From a bacterium (GTDB taxonomy: Bacteria; NPL-UPA2; JAUVJM01), in NCBI GenBank assembly GCA_030606215.1, contig JAUWGW010000002.1:1-64000 (forward strand): a DNA stretch of 64,000 nt, read 5' to 3'. This document shows, in pieces, positions 16,377 through 25,576 of the stretch. Position numbers and translations under genes: made by a program. The notes under the pieces were generated by a model. It made no database searches. It had not been told where the DNA came from and saw nothing but the letters and a program-made list of their open reading frames with translations. The first letter of the stretch is position 1; every line of letters begins with the position of its first letter.

Positions 16377-17198
16377 TTATCCAAATCTTCCAGTGATATA
16401 ATCTTCAGTAATTTTCTTAGAGGGGGCAGTAAATATTTTATCAGTCTTATCATATTCTATTAGCTCCCCCAGCATAAGAAAAGCACAAAAATCGGAAATT
16501 CTGGCTGCCTGCTGCATATTGTGAGTCACGATAATGATAGTATATTTCTTCTTTAAGTCTTGAATCAATTCCTCAATCTTAGCCGTAGCTGTTGGGTCCA
16601 GAGCAGAACAGGGTTCATCAAAAAGAACCACTTCCGGCTCAACTGCCAGAGCGCGGGCAATGCACAGGCGCTGTTGCTGCCCTCCCGATAAATCAAAAGC
16701 CGAATCGTGCAATCTATTTTTAACTTCATTCCATAAAGCAGCACCTTTTAAGGATTGCTCAACCCTTTCCTCAAGCAGGTTTTTCTTTTTAATGAGCCCA
16801 TTGATTTTAAGTCCATAGGCAACGTTTTCAAGGATAGATTTAGGGAAAGGATTAGATTTCTGAAAGACCATCCCTACTTTTCTTCTTACCTCGACTACAT
16901 CCATGTCACTGCTGTAAATATTCTCTCCGTCCAAAAAGATTTTTCCTTTGACCTTTGCGTCAGGGATAATATCATTCATCCGGTTAATAGCTCTAATCAA
17001 TGTAGATTTTCCGCAGCCCGAGGGTCCAATAATAGCAGTAACTTTGTTTGCCTCAATATCAAGAGTTACATTTCTGATTGCTTGTGTATTTCCATACCAG
17101 ATGTTTAAATCACGAACTGAAATCTTGATATCTTTATCCATTCTGTCAGCCTGCTCATTCTGAATTCTTAACTTTTCATTTTGAATCCTAATTACCAT
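16377..17198 (-). CDS. pstB: phosphate ABC transporter ATP-binding protein PstB
   Basis: This 273-residue ABC ATPase has Walker [10 protein letters not shown], the ABC signature LSGGQQQR, Walker [14 protein letters not shown] and the PstB-specific [14 protein letters not shown] region. It powers phosphate import through PstA/PstC. ATG 17198 overlaps the pstA stop and has GGGAGGA eight bases upstream, which supports this longer start over the internal ATG at 17141; the extra 19 N-terminal residues ([12 protein letters not shown]) are a small internal duplication. Confidence 0.95.
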   Translation of the reverse strand: MVIRIQNEKLRIQNEQADRMDKDIKISVRDLNIWYGNTQAIRNVTLDIEANKVTAIIGPSGCGKSTLIRAINRMNDIIPDAKVKGKIFLDGENIYSSDMDVVEVRRKVGMVFQKSNPFPKSILENVAYGLKINGLIKKKNLLEERVEQSLKGAALWNEVKNRLHDSAFDLSGGQQQRLCIARALAVEPEVVLFDEPCSALDPTATAKIEELIQDLKKKYTIIIVTHNMQQAARISDFCAFLMLGELIEYDKTDKIFTAPSKKITEDYITGRFG

Positions 17199-18046
17199 TT
17201 CTTCCTCCCTCTGAACCGGTTGCGCATGACAATTGCAATTAAATCTATTCCTAAGACTAAGAATAGCAGGACCAGCGCTGTTCCATAAGCAATTGGGACC
17301 TGGGATTCAGGGTGTGTTCCCTCGGTCATCAGAGCATAGATGTGATAGGGAAGCGCTTGCACTTCGCTAAAGATTGAACGGGGAAGTCTTGTTGTATAGA
17401 ACGTTGCGGCGGTGAAAAGTATGGGTGCAGTTTCGCCGGCAGCCCTGCCTATACCGAGTATTGAGCCGGTCATTATCCCCGAGATGGCATTTGGAAGTAC
17501 TACTTTGTGAATAGTTTGCCACTTAGTTGCTCCCAGAGCCAGAGAAGCCTCGCGAAAAGATTGGGGGACGACCAATAACGCTTCTTCAGTGGCACGAATG
17601 ATTGTAGGCAATATTAATATCCCTAACGTAAGACCGCCTGACAGGATTGATACTCCAAAACCAAAGAATTTAACAAACACTGCCAGTCCAAAAAGTCCAA
17701 AGACTACGGAAGGAACCCCCGCAAGGTTATTTACCCCAATGCGAATTATTCTTACTAACCTTCCCTGTCTCGCATACTCAGTCAAATATATTGCTGAGGC
17801 TACTCCGAGAGGTAGTGAAAAACAAATTGCACAGATAGTTAGATAAAGCGTGCCCAGGATTGCCGGTAGAATTCCACCGGCAGTCATTCCATCACGAGGC
17901 ATTTGAGTCAGGAATTGCCAGTTGACTACCCTTATTCCCCTTGTGGCGATAAAATAAAGGATAACAAAAAGTGTTAATAGAATAGATACTGCGGATAATC
18001 TTAAGGTTCCGAAACCGATAAATTCTTTAATCTTTCTTGGCTTCAT
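17192..18046 (-). CDS. pstA: phosphate ABC transporter permease PstA
   Basis: This 284-residue inner-membrane protein has about six hydrophobic segments and the binding-protein-dependent transport signature [14 protein letters not shown] near residue 190. [15 protein letters not shown] and [17 protein letters not shown] are typical PstA motifs. It overlaps pstC by four bases and pstB by seven, so the permease-ATPase genes are translationally coupled. Confidence 0.95.
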   Translation of the reverse strand: MKPRKIKEFIGFGTLRLSAVSILLTLFVILYFIATRGIRVVNWQFLTQMPRDGMTAGGILPAILGTLYLTICAICFSLPLGVASAIYLTEYARQGRLVRIIRIGVNNLAGVPSVVFGLFGLAVFVKFFGFGVSILSGGLTLGILILPTIIRATEEALLVVPQSFREASLALGATKWQTIHKVVLPNAISGIMTGSILGIGRAAGETAPILFTAATFYTTRLPRSIFSEVQALPYHIYALMTEGTHPESQVPIAYGTALVLLFLVLGIDLIAIVMRNRFRGRKKW

Positions 18047-18921
18047 CCCAATCTTCTCCTGAATCTCTGAGCTAAGAGGTCAGCGATAATATTAAAGGAC
18101 AAAGTTATCACAAAAAGGACTATGGCAATAGCAAATAGAGCGTGATAATGGCTGCTCCCCACAACTGTCTCTCCCATCTCAGCGGCAATAGTAGCAGTCA
18201 TTGTCCGGACAGGTTGAAAAAAAGAACGAGGGATAACCGCCGCTCCGCCAGCAACCATCAACACAGTCATTGTCTCACCAATAGCTCTGCCCATACCAAG
18301 AATAATGGCGGTACTTATCCCACCCGCTGCTGCGGGAACGGTTACTTTAACAGTTGTCTCCCATCTATTTGCTCCTAAGGCATAAGATGCCTCTTTGAAA
18401 CTTTGGGGAACTGAAGAGATGGCATCCTCCGAAATACTGGTTATAGTCGGGATTGCCATAATACCTAAAAGGATGGAGGCAGTAAAAGCATTCAATCCCA
18501 CAGGTAAACCAAAAAATTCCTGCACTAAGGGCGCTACAATTACTATTCCAAAGAAGCCATAAACCACAGAAGGAATACCGGCGAGAAGTTCTATAACCGG
18601 CTTTACGAGTTTTTTTATTTCAGGGTGAGCTACTTCTGAAATATAGATTGCTGAGCCTATCCCTAAAGGCACAGCAATAATCAATGCTCCAGAAGTGACC
18701 CAGAGAGAACCTAAAACTAAAGGCAGGATTCCAAAATCTGGGGGTTCATATGTTGGATACCAGCTCTTACCACAAATAAGGTGAAAAACACCATACTCTT
18801 TGAAAATAGGGCTGCCTTCTTTGACCAGAATAATGATTATTCCCGTCAGAAAAAGAAAAGAGACACACGCAAAAACCAAAAAAGTATCCCGGATTAGTTT
18901 TTCCTTAAAGCGTCTCTGCAT
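18043..18921 (-). CDS. pstC: phosphate ABC transporter permease PstC
   Basis: This 292-residue permease has an N-terminal membrane anchor, VPLGIGSAIYISEVA, AGIPSVVYGFFGIVIV and the EAA loop EASYALGANRWETTVKV. It pairs with PstA to form the phosphate channel. It begins 136 bp after pstS, and that gap contains a palindromic repeat that may help set the PstS:PstC ratio. Confidence 0.95.
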   Translation of the reverse strand: MQRRFKEKLIRDTFLVFACVSFLFLTGIIIILVKEGSPIFKEYGVFHLICGKSWYPTYEPPDFGILPLVLGSLWVTSGALIIAVPLGIGSAIYISEVAHPEIKKLVKPVIELLAGIPSVVYGFFGIVIVAPLVQEFFGLPVGLNAFTASILLGIMAIPTITSISEDAISSVPQSFKEASYALGANRWETTVKVTVPAAAGGISTAIILGMGRAIGETMTVLMVAGGAAVIPRSFFQPVRTMTATIAAEMGETVVGSSHYHALFAIAIVLFVITLSFNIIADLLAQRFRRRLG

Positions 18922-18948
18922 AGTATTTCAGTCGACTGTGTTCCGACC

Positions 18949-19037
18949 TGTCATTCTGAGCACATTCGTTTCACTCAGTGTAAACTCCGCGAAGAATCTC
19001 TATAGATTCTTCGTCGCTAACGCTCCTCAGAATGACA
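18949..19037. repeat. imperfect palindromic extragenic repeat (TGTCATTCTGAG type)
   Basis: TGTCATTCTGAG (18949-18960) pairs with CTCAGAATGACA (19026-19037), and an inner GAAGAATCT (18991-18999) pairs with AGATTCTTC (19004-19012). The unit could fold as one long cruciform or RNA hairpin. A related unit is at 24615-24678. It lies between pstS and pstC within the operon. Confidence 0.8.
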
Positions 19038-19057
19038 CACGGTTCACCGAATATTTA

Positions 19058-19876
19058 CTATTTCACTGAGACAAAACCTACTTCCTCCACAAGTTTCTGC
19101 CCTTTCGCACTCATAATGAATGAGATGAAACGGCCGGTCAGTCCTTTTGGCTTTCCATCCGTATACATATACAGCGGGCGGGCTATTGGATAGGTGCCGT
19201 TAGAGACCGTTCTCTTTGAAGGGTTTACTCCATTCACCTTTAGAGCTTTAACTTGCGGACTGAGATATCCAATTCCTACATAACCTATTGCTCCAGGCGT
19301 TTTTGATACTGTCATAGCTACAGTCTGGTTAGAAGCCTGGAGAAGCGCGTCCGGCCTCACCTTTTCTTTCTTGAGCGCCATTTTGTTGAAACACTCAAAC
19401 GTCCCGCTTGCTGAATCACGGGAAACTACAACAATTACGCCTCTCTTCCCACCTACTCTTTTCCAGTTGGATATCTTTCCCGTGTAAATGTCTTTGAGCT
19501 GAACCATGCTCAGCTTATCCATAGAGTTTTCAGGATGAACAATCACAGCAATACCGTCCATTGCTATTACATGAGCAACAGGGTCTATTCCCTTTCCTCT
19601 TGCTTTAAACAGCTCTTTCGTTTTCATTGGGCGGGAAGCATTGGCAATGTCGCATGTCCCATCAATGAGAGCCGCAACACCTCCCCCGGAACCACCTCCA
19701 CGCACTGAAATTTCTACCTCAGGGTGGTTATCACAATAGACCTCCGCTGTTTTCTGAGCAATAGGGAAAACTGTTGTTGAGCCAGTTAATACCAGTTTGC
19801 TACCTCCAGCCATTATTGGAAGTGCACTGCCTATGAGAAGCATCACCCCCGTTAACCCTGCTATAATCTTCTTCAT
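19058..19876 (-). CDS. pstS: periplasmic phosphate-binding protein PstS
   Basis: This 272-residue protein has a signal peptide (KKIIAGLTGVMLLIGSALPIMA), then the phosphate-binding fold with LVLTGSTTVFPIAQ, ISVRGGGSGGGVAAL, IANASRPMK and VSRDSASGTFECF. These glycine/serine motifs contact phosphate in PstS proteins. It captures phosphate in the periplasm for PstCAB. A GGAGGTGC ribosome site precedes the start, and the porin gene ends 28 bp upstream. Confidence 0.95.
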   Translation of the reverse strand: MKKIIAGLTGVMLLIGSALPIMAGGSKLVLTGSTTVFPIAQKTAEVYCDNHPEVEISVRGGGSGGGVAALIDGTCDIANASRPMKTKELFKARGKGIDPVAHVIAMDGIAVIVHPENSMDKLSMVQLKDIYTGKISNWKRVGGKRGVIVVVSRDSASGTFECFNKMALKKEKVRPDALLQASNQTVAMTVSKTPGAIGYVGIGYLSPQVKALKVNGVNPSKRTVSNGTYPIARPLYMYTDGKPKGLTGRFISFIMSAKGQKLVEEVGFVSVK

Positions 19877-19904
19877 TTAAGCACCTCCTTTGCAAAAAGT
19901 TACT

Positions 19905-20903
19905 CTACCAGGAAAATTTTGTCTGAACTCTCCAGATATTGGCATCTGATTTGGTTTCTTTATCCTCGCGTTGATAGTTTACCTGGAGAAGAACGTTCCT
20001 TGCCAGGTCATAGTTAAAACCGGCAATGTAGCATTTAGTCTCCTTACCTTCTGCATCTTTGTCTGCATCCCATCGGTCAAAACGTCCGGCGATTGACAGC
20101 TTTTCCGTCAAATCATAGTCAGCAAATACTGAGTAACCTCCCCCATTTTTATCTCCATCTTCAGACCTCAGGTATTCAAAGAAGCTTGAAAAATCTCCTT
20201 TGGCAAACCGCGCTACCGTTGCATAGCGTCTCATATCTTCCTCATTTTCATTTTTCTTGCCTGTATAAGCAGAGGCGCGGAGGGTAAACCCGGGTGTGGG
20301 AATGACTGAAATGCTTCCGCACACAGCCTTAGCATCGTTATCCTCAATGTGCTTGTATCCTGTTCCGTTGTACACTGCCAGGGCATATTCTCCAAACCCT
20401 GCCGGAATGTAACCAACTACGCCTACACCTAAATCTGCACTGGCAAGAACTTTCTGCTTATCTTCAAGCGCTTTTTCAATCAAGGGGTATTCCCAGGTAT
20501 CAATCACACCGAAGTAGGTTTTCTGCAATCCAATTCTGATTTTTCCATCCGGAATGTACTGTCCCAAATCTAAATAAGCATACTTCACAACCGTGCTCCA
20601 ATCCGCTATTGACTTGTTGGATTCTTTTTCTGCATCATATTTAGATTGGGCATAGTGTTTGTTCTCCATTTGGAGAGTTACCTTTGCATCTACCTTGTCA
20701 TCAAGTTTCATTTTCCATCTCAGATATACTCTCGGGATACTGAACTCGTTTTCACTCTCCCCTCCATCTTCTTGCTCATAAGTGTAACGCACCCATGTAT
20801 AACCGTAGAATTCACTTTCACCTACATCCAACGCAGAAGTGTTACTAACCCAGATAGTCCCTGTTAGGAACAATACACCTACTACCGCAATCAACTTCCT
20901 CAT
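19905..20903 (-). CDS. outer-membrane porin, phosphate-regulon associated (OprO/OprP-like barrel)
   Basis: This 332-residue protein has a signal peptide (MRKLIAVVGVLFLTGTIWVSNTSA) and alternating beta strands typical of a barrel (FYGYTWVRYTYEQE, VYLRWKMKLDDKVDAKVTLQ), ending in an aromatic (FSW) as for outer-membrane insertion. Its place at the head of the pst operon suggests phosphate or polyphosphate uptake across the outer membrane. ATG 20903 is preferred over 20924 because AAAAGGAGGGAAAGGGAA supplies its ribosome site. Confidence 0.8.
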   Translation of the reverse strand: MRKLIAVVGVLFLTGTIWVSNTSALDVGESEFYGYTWVRYTYEQEDGGESENEFSIPRVYLRWKMKLDDKVDAKVTLQMENKHYAQSKYDAEKESNKSIADWSTVVKYAYLDLGQYIPDGKIRIGLQKTYFGVIDTWEYPLIEKALEDKQKVLASADLGVGVVGYIPAGFGEYALAVYNGTGYKHIEDNDAKAVCGSISVIPTPGFTLRASAYTGKKNENEEDMRRYATVARFAKGDFSSFFEYLRSEDGDKNGGGYSVFADYDLTEKLSIAGRFDRWDADKDAEGKETKCYIAGFNYDLARNVLLQVNYQREDKETKSDANIWRVQTKFSW

Positions 20904-21008
20904 TTCCCTTTCCCTCCTTTTCATTTTCGTCTCATCCCACTTTGCCTCTACGCATTTTCACCCTATATCATAATTCATCACTCCCTTCTTTCCTTTTTTT
21001 CACTCATG

Positions 21009-21042
21009 AGTATACATTATGAGTATTACAGGAATATTACGG
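21009..21042 (-). promoter_or_regulatory. candidate Pho box and promoter of porin-pst operon
   Basis: On the minus strand CCGTAAT-ATTC-CTGTAAT (21042-21025) is a direct repeat of 7-mers with an 11-bp period, the geometry of PhoB boxes (CTGTCAT-N4-CTGTCAT). A TATACT -10 at 21014-21009 follows, with the box taking the place of the -35, as at PhoB-activated promoters. The regulator genes phoBR are the next operon upstream. Confidence 0.55.
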
Positions 21043-21079
21043 GAAGGTTAAATTTTGCGAACGACTTGATGGTGGAATT

Positions 21080-22858
21080 TTATGAGGAGAACGGATTTTT
21101 AGGAAGAGTGAAGAAGAACTTTGAGCCTTTGTCAGGTTTGCTTTCTACCCCTACCTTTCCACCGTGTACCTGAACAATATGTTTAACAATGGCTAATCCC
21201 AAACCTGTCCCCCCGAGTTCTCTTGAACGCGCTTTGTCCACCCGGTAGAAGCGTTCAAAAAGGCGGGGTAGATGCTTCTGTGGAATGCCAATACCTGTAT
21301 CGGATATTTCAATCTGTATATCTTTTCCTTTATCAATTGCTCTGATACATATCCTCCCTTTCTCAGGAGTAAACTTAGTTGCATTATCAAGCAGATTACT
21401 TAAAACCTGTTCCATCTTCTCCGGGTCCGCTTTAACTCGAGGAAGGTTAGCAGGAAAATCTATCTCTATTGTGTGCCCTTTTTGCTCTACGGCTTCTTTT
21501 AAATTTGAGATTACATTTTCCACTAACTCTCTAAGGTTTATCGATTGAAGTTCCATCCCAATCTCTCTGGATTCTATTCGGGAAAGTTGAAGTAGATCAT
21601 CTATCAGGTTGTTAAGCCTTTCTGCATGCGTCTCAATGATGTTGAGAAATCGGCGATTATTCTCAGAGTCATCAATGGCGCCATCCTTTAAGGTCTCAAT
21701 AAATCCCTTGATTGAGGTAAGAGGAGTGCGTAATTCATGAGAAACATTGGCAACAAATTCAATCCGCATTTTCTCAAGTTTCTTAATCTCTGTGATATCG
21801 TGTAATACAGCCACTACACCTGAAATACCTTCTTCACTTTTAATGGGCAGGGCATGAACTTCAAATATCTTCTCCTGAGGGAGAAAAAGAGTTAATTCTT
21901 TCGTCTGAAGTTTCCTTTTCTCCGCCGCTTCTTTTAAGAGGGTATTCAATTCATTGTTTCTAATTACTTCCCAGAAAAATTTTCCTATTGCTTTGTCCCT
22001 GCTGAGATTGAGCATTTCCTCAATGGCAGAATTAAAAAGTATCACTCTCTCATCCTTATCAATAGCTATTACCCCCTCAATTACACTGGTAAGCACTGCT
22101 CGCATTTCGTTTCTATCTTCAGTAATAGTCTGTATTTTCGTCTTCAGTTCTTCTGTCATCTGGTTGAAGGTCTGAGCGAGCTGTCCTATCTCATCCCCAG
22201 AGCGAACCTTTATCTTTCTGGTAAAGTCTCCGCTGGCTATTTCACTGGCTAAGTTTGTCATATCCCGTAGAGGTTTAGTGATCATTCTAGCTGTCATAAA
22301 TCCAATTCCCAGGGCAACAACTGTAGCAAGTGACGCTCCGAGAATGGTTATCTTATGGATATATGCTATCTTTGTTCTTACTTCCGTCAATGGCAGAGAA
22401 AGGCGAGTTATTCCCATGACTTGACCATTCTGCATGACGGGAATAGCTAAATACATCATATCCATCTTGAGGGTATTGCTATAGCGAATACTTCTTCCTG
22501 TTTTTCCTGATAGAGCCTCTTTTATCTCCGGTCTGTCAGCGTGATTCTCCATCCTGCCCGGGTCTTCCTGAGAATCCCCTAAAACAATTCCTTCTTTATC
22601 TACGATGGTAATTCTTGTGCCAATCTCTTTGCTCAAAATTTTAGTCTGAGAGTCAATATTTGATAATTTCCCGGAGGATAAGTCTGGTTTTACAAGATTC
22701 CTAACCAGGTGGGCGTTGGATTTAAGATTGGATGTTATTCCTCCTAAGTAGTAATTCCTTAATGACACTGTCGAAAAAATGCCAACAGTCAACGCGCAGA
22801 TAACAATTAGACCTATATAGGTCAGGAACAATTTCCAGACAATTTTGGTTCTTATCAT
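21080..22858 (-). CDS. phoR: phosphate-sensing histidine kinase PhoR
   Basis: This 592-residue kinase has an N-terminal transmembrane helix, a periplasmic sensor (about 35-165), a second helix, a HAMP domain (MITKPLRDMTNLASEIASGD), a PAS domain (about 245-350), the HisKA box VANVSHELRTPLTS with His near 373 and a HATPase domain (DPEKMEQVLSNLLDNATKF; DTGIGIP; GTGLGLAIVKHIV). It would phosphorylate PhoB. Three bases separate it from phoB, and the pst operon lies downstream on the same strand. Confidence 0.92.
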   Translation of the reverse strand: MIRTKIVWKLFLTYIGLIVICALTVGIFSTVSLRNYYLGGITSNLKSNAHLVRNLVKPDLSSGKLSNIDSQTKILSKEIGTRITIVDKEGIVLGDSQEDPGRMENHADRPEIKEALSGKTGRSIRYSNTLKMDMMYLAIPVMQNGQVMGITRLSLPLTEVRTKIAYIHKITILGASLATVVALGIGFMTARMITKPLRDMTNLASEIASGDFTRKIKVRSGDEIGQLAQTFNQMTEELKTKIQTITEDRNEMRAVLTSVIEGVIAIDKDERVILFNSAIEEMLNLSRDKAIGKFFWEVIRNNELNTLLKEAAEKRKLQTKELTLFLPQEKIFEVHALPIKSEEGISGVVAVLHDITEIKKLEKMRIEFVANVSHELRTPLTSIKGFIETLKDGAIDDSENNRRFLNIIETHAERLNNLIDDLLQLSRIESREIGMELQSINLRELVENVISNLKEAVEQKGHTIEIDFPANLPRVKADPEKMEQVLSNLLDNATKFTPEKGRICIRAIDKGKDIQIEISDTGIGIPQKHLPRLFERFYRVDKARSRELGGTGLGLAIVKHIVQVHGGKVGVESKPDKGSKFFFTLPKNPFSS

Positions 22859-22861
22859 ATC

Positions 22862-23545
22862 CTATTCCCTGAATTTATATCCAATGCTTCTAACAGTAAC
22901 TATTAGACCGGAGGCTCTCCCTAATTTTTTACGTAGTCTTCTTATGTGAACATCAACCGCTCTGTCTACTATGAAGGTTTCATCACCCCAGACTCTATCC
23001 AACAACTGGTCACGGGTAAAAACTCTCCCGGGGCTTCCTGCCAGGCACCTTAACAACTTGAACTCGATAGAAGTGAGCGCCAAAAGTCTCCCTTTCAAAG
23101 TAACCTCATATTTAGTGGAGTCAATTACCAAATCATTAATCTTTATCAAATCCTTTTCCTGAATAGCAGTAGATGCCCTTCGTAATACTGCTTTCACTCT
23201 TGCTGCTAACTGTCTCACGCTAAACGGTTTGGTTACATAATCATCTGCTCCCAATTCTAAACCTACCACAATATCAGTTTCCTCTCCCTTAGCCGTGAGC
23301 ATAATAACAGGAATACCTGATGTGCGGGAATCCTTCTTTAATATACGACATACTTCTAAACCATCCATCCCGGGCAGCATTAAATCCAGAATAATTAAAT
23401 CCGGCAGCTTTTTCTTAACTAAATCCATAGTTCTTTCACCGTCACAGGCAGAAATTACTCTGTAACCTTCTTTCTTCAGGTTATACTGGACTAACTCTAC
23501 AATATCTTTCTCGTCATCAACAACCAATACCTTTGCCTTTGGCAC
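22862..23545 (-). CDS. phoB: phosphate response regulator PhoB (OmpR family)
   Basis: This roughly 227-residue regulator has a receiver domain (VLVVDDEKDIVELV; phospho-acceptor Asp in LIILDLMLPGMDG; Lys in DDYVTKPF) and a C-terminal winged-helix OmpR domain (LTSIEFKLLRCLAGSPGRVFTRDQLLDRVWG). It activates the Pho regulon. GTG 23545 is chosen because GGAGGA lies four bases before it; a TTG at 23557 would overlap that ribosome site. It is transcribed from the promoter at 23600-23628, divergent from fur. Confidence 0.92.
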   Translation of the reverse strand: MPKAKVLVVDDEKDIVELVQYNLKKEGYRVISACDGERTMDLVKKKLPDLIILDLMLPGMDGLEVCRILKKDSRTSGIPVIMLTAKGEETDIVVGLELGADDYVTKPFSVRQLAARVKAVLRRASTAIQEKDLIKINDLVIDSTKYEVTLKGRLLALTSIEFKLLRCLAGSPGRVFTRDQLLDRVWGDETFIVDRAVDVHIRRLRKKLGRASGLIVTVRSIGYKFRE

Positions 23546-23599
23546 ATGTTCCTCCAAATTTCTACTAAAATCATGAATTTTGCTATGTTTATCTAATCC

Positions 23600-23628
23600 A
23601 TATTAGTAATTTCTGGAGAGAAAGTCAA
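23600..23628 (-). promoter_or_regulatory. promoter of phoBR
   Basis: On the minus strand TTGACT (23628-23623), a 17-bp spacer, and TAATAT (23605-23600) give a good sigma70 promoter. The predicted start is about 50 bases before the phoB start codon. Confidence 0.55.
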
Positions 23629-23701
23629 TTTAAAAGGAAAATGTGTGATTTGTCGGCTCCTCGGTTTTCCTATTTTGTCTTGACACCCCCGCATTTTTTT
23701 C

Positions 23702-23730
23702 TTGACAAGAATTTGTTTATGTTGTATATT
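23702..23730 (+). promoter_or_regulatory. promoter of the fur-family gene
   Basis: TTGACA (23702-23707), exactly 17 bp, then TATATT (23725-23730). This is a near-consensus sigma70 promoter, about 45 bp ahead of the gene start. Confidence 0.7.
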
Positions 23731-23732
23731 TT

Positions 23733-23753
23733 TAATGGAAGTGAAAACCATTA
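23733..23753 (+). promoter_or_regulatory. inverted repeat, possible Fur-family operator
   Basis: TAATGG-N9-CCATTA lies immediately after the -10, across the transcription start. Position and AT-rich symmetry fit autoregulation by the downstream Fur-family protein, though it is not a close match to the classical Fur or PerR box. Confidence 0.45.
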
Positions 23754-23774
23754 CCAATAAGGAGCGTGAGTATA

Positions 23775-24224
23775 GTGGTTGGAGGTCCTCCATGGTGGCA
23801 CGGTAAATTTGCAGGCTATGGATATAGAATGACGGTGCCCAGGCAGGCAATTCTAAGTACTTTGAGTAAGTCAAAAAAACATCTTAGTGCCGAGGATATT
23901 TATCTCAGTGTTCACAAAGCATATCCTGGTATAGGACTTACTACCGTCTACCGGACCCTGGAACTTCTTGTTCGCATGGGTTTAGTTTTCAAATTTGACT
24001 TTGGTGATGGAAGAAGCAGATATGAGCTGGCTGAAGGTCCAAATACAAACCATCACCACCATTTAGTGTGTAGAGGTTGTGGAAGAATAATTGATTACAG
24101 CGAACTTGTTGATGAGGAAACAAAAATATTGAAACAAATTGGACAAACTCTCTCAAAGAAATACGACTTCAGTATAGATTCTCACCAGATTCATTTTCTG
24201 GGTTTGTGTAATAAATGTAAGTAG
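23775..24224 (+). CDS. Fur family metal-responsive transcriptional regulator
   Basis: This roughly 149-residue protein has a winged-helix N-domain (RMTVPRQAILSTLSKSKKHLSAEDIYL; GLTTVYRTLELLVRMGLV) and a C-domain with HHHHLVCRGCGRI and a terminal LCNKCK, giving two CxxC zinc sites. It could be Fur, PerR or Zur; metal preference cannot be read from sequence. GTG 23775 is taken as start because AAGGAG at 23759-23764 is well spaced to it; GTG 23766 is too close. Confidence 0.88.
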   Translation: MVGGPPWWHGKFAGYGYRMTVPRQAILSTLSKSKKHLSAEDIYLSVHKAYPGIGLTTVYRTLELLVRMGLVFKFDFGDGRSRYELAEGPNTNHHHHLVCRGCGRIIDYSELVDEETKILKQIGQTLSKKYDFSIDSHQIHFLGLCNKCK

Positions 24225-24282
24225 GTTTTTGGGGAATTGAGTGATGATGGTTCTTAGTGTAGCAGAAAGGGGGTGAAAGATT

Positions 24283-24606
24283 ATGCCAGGTGGTAATGGA
24301 ACTGGACCAGGGGGTATGGGACCTATGACCGGAAGGGCAGCAGGGTTTTGTGCAGGTTATCCTGTCCCCGGCTCTATGAATCCCATAGGCGGTAGACTCG
24401 GACTCGGCTTAGGTTGGGGAAGGGGCTTTGGTAGAGGTATGGGTAGAGGTATGGGACGGAGACCGTTTTATGGGTACCCGTATTCGCCAGGATATGGTGC
24501 ATATGCACCATATGGAGGCTATGGGATGCCCTACGGTCAGTCAGGCTATGGAATGATGCCAGATATGGGAGGTTACGGAGTACCTTACGGATATCGTCCC
24601 TACTAG
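24283..24606 (+). CDS. DUF5320 family Gly/Tyr-rich protein
   Basis: This 107-residue protein opens MPGGNGTGPGGMGPMTGRAA, the signature of DUF5320, followed by a Gly-Arg stretch (GRGFGRGMGRGMGRRP) and Tyr/Gly/Pro-rich repeats (YGYPYSPGYGAYAPYGGYG). It is low-complexity and probably disordered, with unknown function. Members are common beside Mrp/NBP35-type ATPases in anaerobes, as here. AAAGGGGGTG precedes the ATG. Confidence 0.8.
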   Translation: MPGGNGTGPGGMGPMTGRAAGFCAGYPVPGSMNPIGGRLGLGLGWGRGFGRGMGRGMGRRPFYGYPYSPGYGAYAPYGGYGMPYGQSGYGMMPDMGGYGVPYGYRPY

Positions 24607-24614
24607 TGCAGTGT

Positions 24615-24678
24615 GTCATTGCGAACGAAGTGAAGCAATCTCTGAGATTGCTTTGTCGCTATCACTCCTCGCAATGAC
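24615..24678. repeat. palindromic extragenic repeat (GTCATTGCGA type)
   Basis: GTCATTGCGA (24615-24624) pairs with TCGCAATGAC (24669-24678), and AGCAATCT pairs with AGATTGCT inside. The layout is the same as the 18949-19037 unit. It lies between the DUF5320 gene and the Mrp ATPase gene. Confidence 0.8.
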
Positions 24679-24736
24679 CCCAAAAGATGCTGCCAGAGAT
24701 GATGATGGGTTATTACTTTAATAGAGCCAGGTGAAA

Positions 24737-25576
24737 ATGCAAAAAACCATGGAAGAAAAAAAGAAACAAATTGACGAGCAGGGAAAGAGAGTTAATGAAC
24801 GTATGAGCAGGATAAAAAGTAAGCTCCTTGTTCTGTCCGGGAAAGGCGGCGTGGGGAAATCAACTATTGCAGTTAATCTTGCATGGGCGCTTTCTCAAAA
24901 GGGTATGAAGGTGGGGCTTTTAGACGTGGATATACATGGTCCCAATGTTCCCAAAATGCTTGGGATGGAAGGCGTACATCTCACTGGTTCAGAACAAAGT
25001 ATAGAACCTGCTTCTCTCGGCGATAATTTGAAAGTAATTAGTATAGCTTTCCTGTTAGATTCCCATGATACACCGGTTATCTGGCGGGGGCCTTTGAAGA
25101 TGACTGTAATAAGGCAGTTCTTAGCTGATGTAAATTGGGGCGGACTTGACTATCTCATTATTGATGCTCCTCCGGGGACAGGAGATGAACCACTTTCAGT
25201 CTGCCAGCTCATAAAAGATGTAACAGGAGCAATTATAGTGACTACTCCGCAGGAAATCTCTCTTCTGGATGTAAAAAAGAGCATAAATTTTGTTAAACAG
25301 TTGAATGTTCCTCTCACTGGCATAATTGAGAATATGAGCGGTTTTATTTGTCCTCACTGTGGTAAAAGTGTTGACATTTTCAAAGCTGGAGGCGGACAGA
25401 GAATGGCTCATACCTTAAAGATTCCTTTTTTGGGAAGTTTGCCTATCGAGCCCAGTATAGTGGAAGCTTCTGATGAGGGTAAATCCTTCTTGAGTTCGGA
25501 TGTAGAAACTGAAGGTGGAAGAAAATTTATGGAGATAGTGAATAAAATTATAGGGGTTACTCAAAATGGAGATTAA
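24737..25576 (+). CDS. Mrp/NBP35 family ATP-binding iron-sulfur carrier
   Basis: This roughly 279-residue deviant P-loop ATPase has [18 protein letters not shown] near residue 35, [29 protein letters not shown] and the C-terminal [14 protein letters not shown], whose CxxC can hold a bridging cluster. Mrp/ApbC proteins carry and deliver Fe-S clusters. ATG 24737 lies four bases after AGGTG. It overlaps the metallo-hydrolase gene by 11 bp. Confidence 0.9.
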   Translation: MQKTMEEKKKQIDEQGKRVNERMSRIKSKLLVLSGKGGVGKSTIAVNLAWALSQKGMKVGLLDVDIHGPNVPKMLGMEGVHLTGSEQSIEPASLGDNLKVISIAFLLDSHDTPVIWRGPLKMTVIRQFLADVNWGGLDYLIIDAPPGTGDEPLSVCQLIKDVTGAIIVTTPQEISLLDVKKSINFVKQLNVPLTGIIENMSGFICPHCGKSVDIFKAGGGQRMAHTLKIPFLGSLPIEPSIVEASDEGKSFLSSDVETEGGRKFMEIVNKIIGVTQNGD

